From positions 1,054,001 to 1,118,000 of the forward strand of contig NC_013929.1 in the NCBI RefSeq assembly GCF_000091305.1: a DNA stretch of 64,000 bases, written 5' to 3'. Source of the DNA: Streptomyces scabiei 87.22 (GTDB taxonomy: Bacteria; Actinomycetota; Actinomycetes; Streptomycetales; Streptomycetaceae). A program made the translations under genes and the position numbers. The notes below the pieces were generated by a model, which saw only the letters and a program-made list of their open reading frames with translations, was not told where the DNA came from and searched no databases. Below, one piece after another: positions 53,926 through 61,325 of the stretch (the first letter of the stretch is position 1; every line of letters starts with the position of its first letter).

Positions 53926-54923
53926 CCGACCGTCCGCAGGTAGGCGCCGAGGCGGGCGACGGCCGACGGGTTGCGGGGGCTCTCGACGAGGTCGGCGTAG
54001 TCGAGGACGAAGATCCGCCGGTGTTTGATCGCGGAGACGTCGCGCAGCGGGGCGTAGGAGAGCAGGAACTTCTTCTTCTGCTCGGCGCCGACGTCGCCGT
54101 AGTCGCAGATCACGATGGTGTCGGGGTTGCGCCGGACGACGCTCTCCCAGCCGACGGTGGTCCAGGAGTCCTCGACGTCGTGCATGACGTTGACGCCGCC
54201 GGCCTCGGTGATGATCTGCTCGGGCGCGGCGTAACGGCCGGAGGTGAAGGGCTGGTCCTGGCCGCTGTCGTAGAGGAAGACCGTGGGCTTCTTCGCGGGC
54301 GCCTGCGCGTGCACGGCGGCGATCTCCTTCTTGAACCCGGCGATCAGCGTGGCCGCCCGCTTCTCGACGCCGAACAGCTTCCCGAGGTTGGTGAGGTCGG
54401 TGTAGAGGGCGTCGAGGGGCGGCATGATGCCCCGCGAGGTCTCGGTACGGCCGTTGCGGCAGGACTCGGTGAGGACGTACGAGGGGATGCCGAGCTTCTT
54501 CAGGGCGTCGGGGGTGAAGCCGGCGTCCTCGCGGAAGCCGTAGTTCCAGCCGGCGAAGACGAGGTCCGCCTCGGCGTCGAGCACGTTCTCCTTGGTGAGC
54601 TGGTCCTTCGACAGCCACTTCACCTTGCCGTAGCCGTTCTTCCAGGGCACGTCGCTCAGGTCGCCCTTGTCGTCGGGCATGGCGTAACCGGCCATGCGGT
54701 CCTCCAGGCCGAGGGCGAACATCAGCTCGGTGATCCCGACGTCGTTGGTGACCACGCGCTCTGGGACCCTGTCGAAGGTGATCTTCCGGCCGCAGTTGGT
54801 GAGGGTGACGGCCTTCCCGGCGGACGCGGCCCTGCCGTCCGCGGGCGGTTCCACGGTCGCCCCGCATCCGGTGACCGCGGCGGTCGCGGCGAGGCAGAGG
54901 GCGGTGGCGAGCAGCTTGCGCAT
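53922..54923 (-). CDS. btuF: Corrinoid ABC transporter substrate-binding lipoprotein (BtuF-like)
   Basis: A 333-residue periplasmic-binding protein of the helical-backbone (BtuF/FecB) class. The start at 54923 yields a lipoprotein signal MRKLLATALCLAATAAVTGC with lipidated Cys20, and GAGGA is 7 bases upstream. The first lobe strand region is RVVTNDVGITELMFALGLEDR (in outline), and the second lobe ends VARLGAYLRTVG. Members of this class carry cobalamin, heme or siderophores. Cobalamin is favoured here because the operon is preceded by a cobalamin riboswitch and surrounded by cob genes. It is third in the operon, after the permease and the ATPase, with a 62-bp gap. Confidence 0.88.
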   Translation of the reverse strand: MRKLLATALCLAATAAVTGCGATVEPPADGRAASAGKAVTLTNCGRKITFDRVPERVVTNDVGITELMFALGLEDRMAGYAMPDDKGDLSDVPWKNGYGKVKWLSKDQLTKENVLDAEADLVFAGWNYGFREDAGFTPDALKKLGIPSYVLTESCRNGRTETSRGIMPPLDALYTDLTNLGKLFGVEKRAATLIAGFKKEIAAVHAQAPAKKPTVFLYDSGQDQPFTSGRYAAPEQIITEAGGVNVMHDVEDSWTTVGWESVVRRNPDTIVICDYGDVGAEQKKKFLLSYAPLRDVSAIKHRRIFVLDYADLVESPRNPSAVARLGAYLRTVG

Positions 54924-54985
54924 GAGGGGTCCTCGGGGGAGGTGGTGGAGGGGCCGGGGCTCGGGGTGGAGGCGGAGCCGGGGCT

Positions 54986-55753
54986 TCAAGGGGTGGACGG
55001 GAGCAGGTCGAACAGGAGTTGGACGGCTCCGGTGACCGGATGCCGTACCGGATGGGCGCGGACCCCGAACACCTCGGCGAGCAGCTCGGGTCGGAGGACG
55101 TCGTGCGGCGGGCCGGAGGCGACGATGCGGCCGTCCGCGATCACGTACAGGACGTCGCAGTGCGCGGCGGCGAGGTTGAGGTCGTGCAGGGCGGCGAGCA
55201 CGGTGACGCCGCTGTCGCGGACCAGGGACAGCACGTCCAGCTGGTGGGCGATGTCGAGGTGGTTGGTGGGTTCGTCGAGGACGAGCACCCGCGGCTGCTG
55301 GGCGAGGGCGCGGGCGAGCAGGACGCGCTGCTTCTCGCCGCCGGACAGGGCCGGGAACCCGCGGTCGGCGAGGTGGTCCACGCCGGTGCGGGCCATGGCC
55401 CGCGCGCAGATCTCCGTGTCGGAGGCGGCCGTCCGGTCCCGGTGCGGCAGCCGCCCCATGGCGACCACCTCGGTGACCGTGAAGTCGAACTCTGCGGACG
55501 ACTCCTGCGGCAGCGCCGCCAGTTTCCGGGCGGCGGCCCGGGGCGGCAGGGTGTGCACGTCCTCGCCGTCCAGCCGCACGGCCCCGGCGGCCGGGCGCAG
55601 CGCCCGGTAGACGCAGCGCAGCAGCGTCGACTTGCCGCTGCCGTTGGGGCCGACGAGCCCGACGAACGCCCCGCTGCCGGCGGTGAGCCGGATGTCGTCG
55701 ACCAGCCGGGCGCCCGCGGCCTCGACCGACACCCCGTCGATGTCGAGTCGCAT
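54986..55753 (-). CDS. btuD: Corrinoid ABC transporter ATPase (BtuD-like)
   Basis: A 255-residue ATP-binding subunit with Walker A GPNGSGKSTLL, signature LSGGEKQRVLLARAL, Walker B VLVLDEPTNHLD and switch histidine in AALHDLNLAA, all matching FecE/BtuD-type transporters. It powers import through the permease encoded one base upstream. The first residues MRLDIDGVSVEAAGARLVDD give a normal start. The TGA-C-ATG junction with the permease gene implies translational coupling. A siderophore role would be the alternative, but the operon leader is a cobalamin riboswitch. Confidence 0.92.
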   Translation of the reverse strand: MRLDIDGVSVEAAGARLVDDIRLTAGSGAFVGLVGPNGSGKSTLLRCVYRALRPAAGAVRLDGEDVHTLPPRAAARKLAALPQESSAEFDFTVTEVVAMGRLPHRDRTAASDTEICARAMARTGVDHLADRGFPALSGGEKQRVLLARALAQQPRVLVLDEPTNHLDIAHQLDVLSLVRDSGVTVLAALHDLNLAAAHCDVLYVIADGRIVASGPPHDVLRPELLAEVFGVRAHPVRHPVTGAVQLLFDLLPSTP

Positions 55754-55754
55754 G

Positions 55755-56810
55755 TCAGCGGCCTCCGAACGCGTAGCCGCCGCGCCGCATCAGCAGCAGG
55801 AACGCGGGCACGCCCACCACGGCCGTGATCACGCCGACGGGCAGTTCGGCGGGGGCGAGCAGCAGCCGGGACAGCACGTCCGCCCAGACCAGGAGCACGG
55901 CACCGACGAGCGGGGCGACCGCCAGCACCCGCCGGTGGTCGGCGCCGACCAGCATCCGCACGACGTGCGGCACCATCAGCCCGACGAACCCGATGGCCCC
56001 ACTGACCGCCACGACGGTGCCGGTCACGGCGGCGGTGACGAGGAACAGCTCCCGGCGCAGCCGCTCCGGGCGGACGCCGAGCGCGGCCGAGGTCTCGTCG
56101 CCCAGGGCGAGGGCGTTGAGGGACTCGGCCCGCCGGCGCAGCCACGCCCAGCCCGCGGCCACGGTCACGGCGACGAGCGGCACCTGCGCCCAGGTCGCCC
56201 CGCCCAGGCTGCCGAGGAGCCACATCAGCGCCGACCGGGCCGCCTCGCCGCGGGCGGCCCCGAAGACCATGACGGTGGTGACCGCCTCGAAGCCGTACGC
56301 CAGCGCCGTTCCCGTCAGGACCAGCCGCAGCGGGGACAGCCCGTGGGGTGAGCGGGCCAGCGCGTACACCAGGGCCATGGCGGCGAGGGCGGAGAGGAAC
56401 GCCGACACGGACAGCGCCCAGATCCCGAGCGCGGCGAACGCGCCGAGCAGGATGACCGCGTTGGCGCCGACCGCAGCGCCGGAGGAGATGCCGAGCACGA
56501 ACGGGTCGCCGAGGGCGTTGCGCACGATCGCCTGGACGCCCACCCCGACGGAGGCGAGCCCGGCGCCCACGACCGCCCCGAGCACCACCCGCGGCAGCCG
56601 GATCTCCCAGACGATGGTGTACGCGGCGGCGTCCCCGGCGTGCACGGTCCCGCCGGTGAGCCCGGCCCACAGGAACCGCAGGACGTCCGTCCCCGCGATG
56701 CCGGCGGCGCCCAGCCCTGTGCCGGCCACGAGCGACAGCAGCAGGAGCAGGGCGAGGCCGAGTATCAGCGGGGGCAGGGGGGTCCGGCTGGGGGCGGGGC
56801 TGCGGCGCAC
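55755..56810 (-). CDS. btuC: Corrinoid ABC transporter permease (BtuC/FecCD family)
   Basis: A 351-residue membrane protein of the FecCD family with about ten hydrophobic segments. Blocks such as EIRLPRVVLGAVVGAGLA, NALGDPFVLGISSGAAVGAN and SGAIGFVGLMVPHVVRMLVG are diagnostic. GTG at 56810 gives a short N-terminus before the first helix and has AAGGAC about 10 bases upstream. The frame extends further upstream into the riboswitch and is not used. It is the first gene of the importer operon, 125 bases downstream of the riboswitch aptamer. Confidence 0.9.
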   Translation of the reverse strand: MRRSPAPSRTPLPPLILGLALLLLLSLVAGTGLGAAGIAGTDVLRFLWAGLTGGTVHAGDAAAYTIVWEIRLPRVVLGAVVGAGLASVGVGVQAIVRNALGDPFVLGISSGAAVGANAVILLGAFAALGIWALSVSAFLSALAAMALVYALARSPHGLSPLRLVLTGTALAYGFEAVTTVMVFGAARGEAARSALMWLLGSLGGATWAQVPLVAVTVAAGWAWLRRRAESLNALALGDETSAALGVRPERLRRELFLVTAAVTGTVVAVSGAIGFVGLMVPHVVRMLVGADHRRVLAVAPLVGAVLLVWADVLSRLLLAPAELPVGVITAVVGVPAFLLLMRRGGYAFGGR

Positions 56811-56934
56811 GGTCGGGGCGGTCCTTCGCCTGGGGCCGCCTGACGGACGTCGGTCGAGGAACAGCCCGTACGGCCCGGGGGCCGTGCGGTCCCCTCTCGC
56901 AGTCCACGGCGAGCGTTCAACGGGTCGCACCACC

Positions 56935-57045
56935 CTCGGGCGATCGGGCTCGCGCGACGGCCGTCGGGCCGTCGCGCACACCGTTGCGGGTCAGCGCCGG
57001 ACTCTCACCGGACTTCCCCCGCGGGAGGCAAGGGGAGCGTAGCAC
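56935..57045 (-). promoter_or_regulatory. Cobalamin riboswitch upstream of the corrinoid importer
   Basis: On the minus strand GGGGGAAGTCCGGTGAGAGT (from about 57020) runs into CCGGCGCTGACCCGCAACGGT (57001-56981), then GAGCCCGATCGCC (56951-56939), which resembles the B12 box. Between them, ACGGCC/GGCCGT arms form a stem. These are the conserved elements of cobalamin riboswitches, in the GACCCGCAACGGT form common in actinobacteria. The remaining 56811-56934 leader to the start codon shows no gene. Confidence 0.88.
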
Positions 57046-57113
57046 CGGGGGCGGGGGCGCCTATTAGCTCGGGGGTTCGGGTGCGTCGGCGGGTGCGGGT
57101 CCGTTGGGGCTTC

Positions 57114-57210
57114 TCGCGCAGTTCCCCGCGCCCCTGAAAGACCAGCCCCTGCGGGCCTGAAAAGCACGGGGCGCAGCCCCTGCTTTTCAGGGGCGCGGGG
57201 AACTGCGCGA
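57114..57210. repeat. Long inverted repeat, copy 2 (26-bp arms)
   Basis: Perfect 26-bp arms at 57114-57139 and 57185-57210 share the core GCGCAGTTCCCCGCGCCCCT with copy 1 at 8812-8932. The 45-base interior contains GCGGGCCTG and GGGGCGCAGCCC, segments also seen in copy 1. It lies between the cobM stop (57251) and the importer riboswitch. It could terminate cobM or insulate the two units. Confidence 0.85.
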
Positions 57211-57250
57211 CCAGCCCCCACTCACCCGCACCCGACCACGCACCCAGCCC

Positions 57251-58000
57251 TCAGCACTCGTGCCGGTCCCGTTCGGGCGAGTACAGGTGGCTGTCCCGGA
57301 ACTGCCGCGCACCCAACGTCCGGCCGACCATGATCACAGCCGTACGCAGCACACCCGCCGCCTTCACCTGCCCGGCGATCTCCTCCAACGTCCCCCGGAG
57401 AACCAGCTCCTCGGGCCGCGAGGCGTACGCGACGACCGCGGCCGGGCAGTCCGCGCCGTAGTGCGGGAGGAGTTCCTCGACGACACGGTCCACGTAACGG
57501 ACGGCCAGGTGCAGCACGATGAGCGCCCCGCTGCGCCCGAGGGTGGCGAGGTCCTCGCCGTCCGGCATGGGCGTGGCCTGCTGGGCGACGCGCGTGAGGA
57601 TCACGGTCTGGCCGACCGTCGGCACGGTCAGCTCCCGCTTCAGCGCGGCCGCCGCCGCGGCGAACGCGGGCACCCCGGGCACCACTTCGTACGGCACGCC
57701 GGCCGCGTCCAGCCGCCGCATCTGCTCGGCGACCGCGCTGAACACGGACGGGTCCCCGGAGTGCAGCCGGGCCACGTCGTGCCCCTCCTCGTGCGCGCGC
57801 ACCAACTCGGCGGTGATTTGGTCCAGATCGAGCTGGGCGGTGTCCACCAGCCGTGCGCCGGGCGGGCATTCGGCCAGCAGCTCGCGCGGAACGAGGCTGC
57901 CCGCGTACAGGCAGACCCCGCAGGCGGCGAGCGTACGGGCGCCACGGACCGTGATCAGGTCGGCGGCACCGGGGCCGGCGCCGATGAAGTACACGGTCAT
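57251..58000 (-). CDS. cobM: Precorrin-4 C11-methyltransferase
   Basis: A 249-residue SAM-dependent tetrapyrrole methylase of the CobM/CbiF type: MTVYFIGAGPGAADLITVRG at the start, RLHSGDPSVFSAVAEQM for the SAM loop and EVVPGVPAFAAAAAAL. It adds the C11 methyl group to precorrin-4, giving precorrin-5, the substrate for the CbiD/CobF step. ATG at 58000 overlaps the cobL stop (ATGA). The gene ends beside the long inverted repeat copy 2. Together with cobL it forms a two-gene unit read from about 59.3 kb. Confidence 0.95.
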   Translation of the reverse strand: MTVYFIGAGPGAADLITVRGARTLAACGVCLYAGSLVPRELLAECPPGARLVDTAQLDLDQITAELVRAHEEGHDVARLHSGDPSVFSAVAEQMRRLDAAGVPYEVVPGVPAFAAAAAALKRELTVPTVGQTVILTRVAQQATPMPDGEDLATLGRSGALIVLHLAVRYVDRVVEELLPHYGADCPAAVVAYASRPEELVLRGTLEEIAGQVKAAGVLRTAVIMVGRTLGARQFRDSHLYSPERDRHEC

Positions 58001-59283
58001 CTGTCTTCTCCCGAAGCGGTGTCGGCGGTGTCGGCGGTGTCGAGGCTGGTCCTGCGTACGGCCCACTGGGTCACCGGCATCGCCTGCCGCCACCCGGTGA
58101 AGCCGCCCACGGGCACGGCGTGCGCCACCGCGAGCCGTACCAGTTCCCCGCCGTGGCGGCGGTGGGCGGCGGCGAGGACGGCCTCGGACTCCAGGGTCAC
58201 GGTGTTGGCGACCAGCCGTCCGCCCACCGGCAGGGCCTGTCGGCAGGCGTCGAGCAGGCCGGGCGCGGTGAGCCCGCCGCCGATGAACACGGCGTCCGGC
58301 GGCGGCAGTTCGGCCAGGGCGGCGGGTGCGGCCCCGGTGACGACCCGCAGACCGGGGACACCGAGCCGCTCGGCGTTGCGGACGATGCGTGCGGCGCGCA
58401 CGGGGTCGCGTTCGACGGTGACCGCCCGGCAGGAGGGGTGCGTACGCATCCACTCGATCGCGATCGAGCCGGATCCGCCGCCGACGTCCCAGAGGAGTTC
58501 GCCGGGTGCCGGGGCGAGGGCGGCCAGCGTGGCGGCGCGCACATAGCGCTTGGTGAGCTGGCCGTCGTGCTCGTACGCCTCGTCGGGAAGGCCGGGCCCG
58601 GCGCCGAGGCGGAGGGCGTCCGGGGCCCGCAGGCACTCGACGGCGACGATGTTGAGGGGGTCGCCGGGCGGGTGCGCGGGCTCCCAGTCGTCGGCGGTGA
58701 CGGCGTCACCCGTCCGCTCCTTCTCGCCGCCGAGCTGTTCCAGGACGCGCATCCGGCTCGGTCCGAAGCCCCGGTCCCGGAGCAGGGCGGCGACCTCCGC
58801 GGGGGTGCCGGCGTCCGCGCTGAGCACGAGGAGGCGTCGGCGGTCGTGCAGGGCGGCGGCCAGCCGGGTGGCGGGGCGGCCGACGAGTGTGACCACCTCG
58901 ATGTCCTCCAGCGGCCAGCCGAGGCGGGCGGCGGCGTAGGAGACGGACGAGGGGTGCGGCAGGACGCGCAGCCGGTCCCCGGCCTCCTCGGCGAGGGCGC
59001 GGCCGATGCCGTAGAACATGGGGTCGCCGCTGGCCAGTACGGCGGTCCGGCGGCCGGCGTGCGCGGCCAGCAGGGCGGGGACCGCGGGCCGCAGGGGGGA
59101 GGGCCAGGTGATCCGTGTCCCCGCGCACTCCGGGGGGAGCAGGTCGAGCTGGCGGGGGCCGCCGATGAGGACCTCGGCCTCGCGCAGGGCGGCCCGGGAG
59201 GAGTCGGGCAGGCCCTGCCAGCCGTCGGCGCCGAGCCCGACGACGGTGACGGCGTGGGGCGGTCCTGGTCGTGCGGGGGTCAC
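57997..59283 (-). CDS. cobL: Precorrin-6Y C5,15-methyltransferase (decarboxylating), CbiE-CbiT fusion
   Basis: A 428-residue fused enzyme. Residues 1 to about 210 are a CbiE-type tetrapyrrole methylase (VTVVGLGADGWQGL; VLASGDPMFYGIGRAL; VLPHPSSVSYAAARLGWP). Residues about 235-410 are a CbiT-type Rossmann methyltransferase with LLWDVGGGSGSIAIEW. It methylates C5 and C15 and decarboxylates the C12 acetate, producing precorrin-8X for CobH. GTG at 59283 has GAGGT about 8 bases upstream. The last residues DTADTADTAS come from three tandem copies of a 9-bp unit (58013-58040), a small slippage-prone tail. It overlaps cobM by four bases. Confidence 0.95.
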   Translation of the reverse strand: MTPARPGPPHAVTVVGLGADGWQGLPDSSRAALREAEVLIGGPRQLDLLPPECAGTRITWPSPLRPAVPALLAAHAGRRTAVLASGDPMFYGIGRALAEEAGDRLRVLPHPSSVSYAAARLGWPLEDIEVVTLVGRPATRLAAALHDRRRLLVLSADAGTPAEVAALLRDRGFGPSRMRVLEQLGGEKERTGDAVTADDWEPAHPPGDPLNIVAVECLRAPDALRLGAGPGLPDEAYEHDGQLTKRYVRAATLAALAPAPGELLWDVGGGSGSIAIEWMRTHPSCRAVTVERDPVRAARIVRNAERLGVPGLRVVTGAAPAALAELPPPDAVFIGGGLTAPGLLDACRQALPVGGRLVANTVTLESEAVLAAAHRRHGGELVRLAVAHAVPVGGFTGWRQAMPVTQWAVRRTSLDTADTADTASGEDR

Positions 59284-59550
59284 TGCGGGGTACCTCGGCG
59301 GATCGGGGGCGGCTCTCGGGTGATGACGAAGGCGCACTCTACTGGGCGGTGACCTGCGCGCCCGTGGCCGGGTGCGCGGGAACCGGCCGCCCGGCGGCTC
59401 CCCCGATCGCACATGCCATGGCCGGGGCGGCTTCCTGGCAGTCGTCCAGCACTGCGCAGTGGAGGGTCGTTGGGGCAGTCTGCCGCTGTCCGGCGCGTGG
59501 GGCCGACGCGGGGCGGCACAGGGGTGTGAGCCACGCAACATCTCCATTGC

Positions 59551-59603
59551 TTCAAATTTGAATCAGGGAGGACTAGGGTCGGCACCACTGTTTGAAGTAT
59601 CAA
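59551..59603. promoter_or_regulatory. Pair of AT-rich palindromes upstream of the DUF2218 gene
   Basis: TTCAAATTTGAA (59551-59562) is a perfect 12-base palindrome and TTGAAGTATCAA (59592-59603) an imperfect one, 75 bases before the DUF2218 start. They stand out in the otherwise GC-rich 394-bp gap 59284-59677 and look like sites for one dimeric regulator. A possible minus-10 (TAGGGT, 59574-59579) lies between them. Nothing else is seen in the gap. Confidence 0.5.
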
Positions 59604-59677
59604 GAACAGGCGGATCGGTGCGGCGGAGCCGCGTCCACCACACCGGCCGCCCCTTCGCCCGCACCCAGGAGTCCCCC

Positions 59678-59974
59678 ATGCCCACCTCCCTCGGTCGCGC
59701 CACCACCGACGCCGCCCCCCGCTACGCCAAGCAGCTCGCCTCGCACTTCGGCCGGAAGATTCCCAGTGAGGCGACCCCCGACGGCGGTCACCGCCTCACC
59801 TTCCAGCAGACCGACGTCCTTCTCCAGCCCGCCGCGGACCACCTCCTGATCCGGGTGACCGCGCCCGACGCGTCCGCGCTCTCCAGCATCAGGGAGGTCG
59901 TCGGCAGCCACCTCGAACGCTTCGGCCAGCGCAACGAGTTGTCGGTCACCTGGGACGAGCCGTCCGACGACTGA
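59678..59974 (+). CDS. DUF2218 domain protein
   Basis: A 98-residue protein matching the small DUF2218 family throughout: YAKQLASHFGRKIPSEATPDG near the start (in outline), then LTFQQTDVLLQPAADHLLIRV and the ending VVGSHLERFGQRNELSVTW. No signal or membrane segment is visible. Members are often found near siderophore or iron-uptake genes, but the function is unknown; a ferredoxin-like alpha/beta fold is likely from the alternation. AGGAG lies 8 bases before the ATG at 59678. It stands alone between a palindrome-bearing promoter region and a strong terminator. Confidence 0.88.
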   Translation: MPTSLGRATTDAAPRYAKQLASHFGRKIPSEATPDGGHRLTFQQTDVLLQPAADHLLIRVTAPDASALSSIREVVGSHLERFGQRNELSVTWDEPSDD

Positions 59975-59984
59975 CCCGCCGCAC

Positions 59985-60025
59985 CGCGCGTGGGCCCGAC
60001 GGCCTGTCCGTCGGGCCCACGCGCG
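59985..60025. terminator. Strong hairpin terminator between the DUF2218 and AraC genes
   Basis: Perfect 18-bp arms CGCGCGTGGGCCCGACGG (59985-60002) and its complement (60008-60025) enclose a CCTGT loop. It starts 11 bases after the DUF2218 stop and serves convergent genes; there is no T-run. Confidence 0.75.
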
Positions 60026-60095
60026 CGTACGCCTGGAACCAGGGGTTCGACGAGTCCTTCTCACCCGGCCACCCGGGCGACGGCCTCCGCCTCTC

Positions 60096-61010
60096 CTACG
60101 CCCCGGTCCGGTTCCGATACGTCTGCCGGAAGGCGCCGGGGGTGACGCCGGTGTGCCGGGTGAAGAACTTGCCGAAGTTGGTGGGTTCGGGGAAGCCGAG
60201 GCGACGGGCGATCCTGGCCACCGGTTCGTCGGTGTGGGCGAGCAGCCGCCGCGCCTCCAGTGCCACGCGGTCGTCGATGACGTGCTTGACGGGCCGGCCG
60301 GTCGCGGCGGTGCAGGCGCGGGTGAGGGTCTTGACGGTGTAGCCGAGGCGGTGGGCGTAGTCGGCCGCGCGCCGGGTGGTGGCGTGGGAGCGTTCCAGTT
60401 CGGCCCGGAACCGGGCGTAGACCTCTCCGCCGGCGTGCGGGTCGCCGCCGCCCTCGGGATGGGGAAGCCGGTCGATCTGCAACAGCACCGTCGCCAGCAG
60501 GAGTTGGAGGATCTCCGCGGACACGGTCTGCTCCGGCCGGTCGTACTCGGCCCGGATCTGCCCCATCAGCGTGGACAGCACCGCGTAGGCGGGGCTCGCG
60601 CCCAACTGCAGGCACGAGGGCCCGTACCACTCGTCGACCATCCGGTCCGCGCTGCTGGTGTGCGGCGGGAAGGCCGGTGTGAACAGCAGATGGATGCCCT
60701 CGGTCGTGCCCGGCCGGACGAAGCTCTGGACCTGACCGGGCCGCACCCACAGCAGCGTGCCGGGGCGGCACGGATGGGTGACGAAGTCGATCGCGTGCTC
60801 GCCGCTGCCCCGGGTGACGAGGGTGAGGGTGTGGAAGTCGACCCGGTGCACCAGGTCGGTCCGCCGGCCCTGCCGTCGGCGGCGCTCGTGCAGGGTGGCG
60901 AGATCGATGATCTCGAAACCGGGGACGCGCTCCTCCGGCGGAAGGAAGCCGAGCCGCAGGATGGCACCGTCCCGGGCAGGGCCGGCCCCCACGGGATCCC
61001 CATGCGCCAT
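60096..61010 (-). CDS. AraC-family transcriptional regulator
   Basis: A 304-residue regulator. The N-terminal cupin-like sensor contains HRVDFHTLTLVTRGSGEHAI, CRPGTLLWVRPGQVQSF. The C-terminal AraC DNA-binding domain has ADYAHRLGYTVKTLTRAC as the first helix-turn-helix and EPVARIARRLGFPEPTNFGKFFTRH (in outline) as the second. The ligand is unidentified; cupin-AraC proteins usually sense a sugar or aromatic compound. ATG at 61010 is preferred over ATG 61040 because GGAG lies about 6 bases before it. The gene converges with DUF2218 and diverges from the large LuxR-type regulator. Confidence 0.9.
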   Translation of the reverse strand: MAHGDPVGAGPARDGAILRLGFLPPEERVPGFEIIDLATLHERRRRQGRRTDLVHRVDFHTLTLVTRGSGEHAIDFVTHPCRPGTLLWVRPGQVQSFVRPGTTEGIHLLFTPAFPPHTSSADRMVDEWYGPSCLQLGASPAYAVLSTLMGQIRAEYDRPEQTVSAEILQLLLATVLLQIDRLPHPEGGGDPHAGGEVYARFRAELERSHATTRRAADYAHRLGYTVKTLTRACTAATGRPVKHVIDDRVALEARRLLAHTDEPVARIARRLGFPEPTNFGKFFTRHTGVTPGAFRQTYRNRTGA

Positions 61011-61325
61011 CACGTGCTCCAGATGTCCTCGACCTACCATGCCGACGCTGCGGCATGTCTCCTCCGCCTGCAGGTTCCCGGAGCGAGGGGAGGTCGTCAA
61101 GGCGGCCCGCGACCGCCCTTCACCCCAAGGAGCCGTCCCCTTCAGAGGAGAACCCGTACGACGTCCTCTCGCCGAGAGAGGCCCCCGAGGGCGCACCGTC
61201 CGTCCGGGGCCGGGGAGGCCGCTCGCCCTGTGACATCTGTCCGTTCCGGTCATCCCGCGCGGCGGTCACGGTGATCGGCAGGAGAGAATGACGCGTGAGG
61301 GGGATGTGAAGAAGAGGGGGCAACT
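61011..61325. other. 315-bp divergent intergenic region without recognisable gene
   Basis: This spacer separates the AraC and LuxR-type regulators. It has several GAGG-rich patches and a ATGACGCGTGAGGGGGAT stretch close to the LuxR-type start, but no convincing promoter, palindrome or conserved reading frame. Confidence 0.4.

Noticed and set aside
61055..61291. Possible 78-residue protein in the AraC/LuxR divergent gap, with a peptide-like SEENPYDVL segment
   Set aside because: No ribosome site, no recognised family, and it overlaps the start region of the AraC gene; not enough support.
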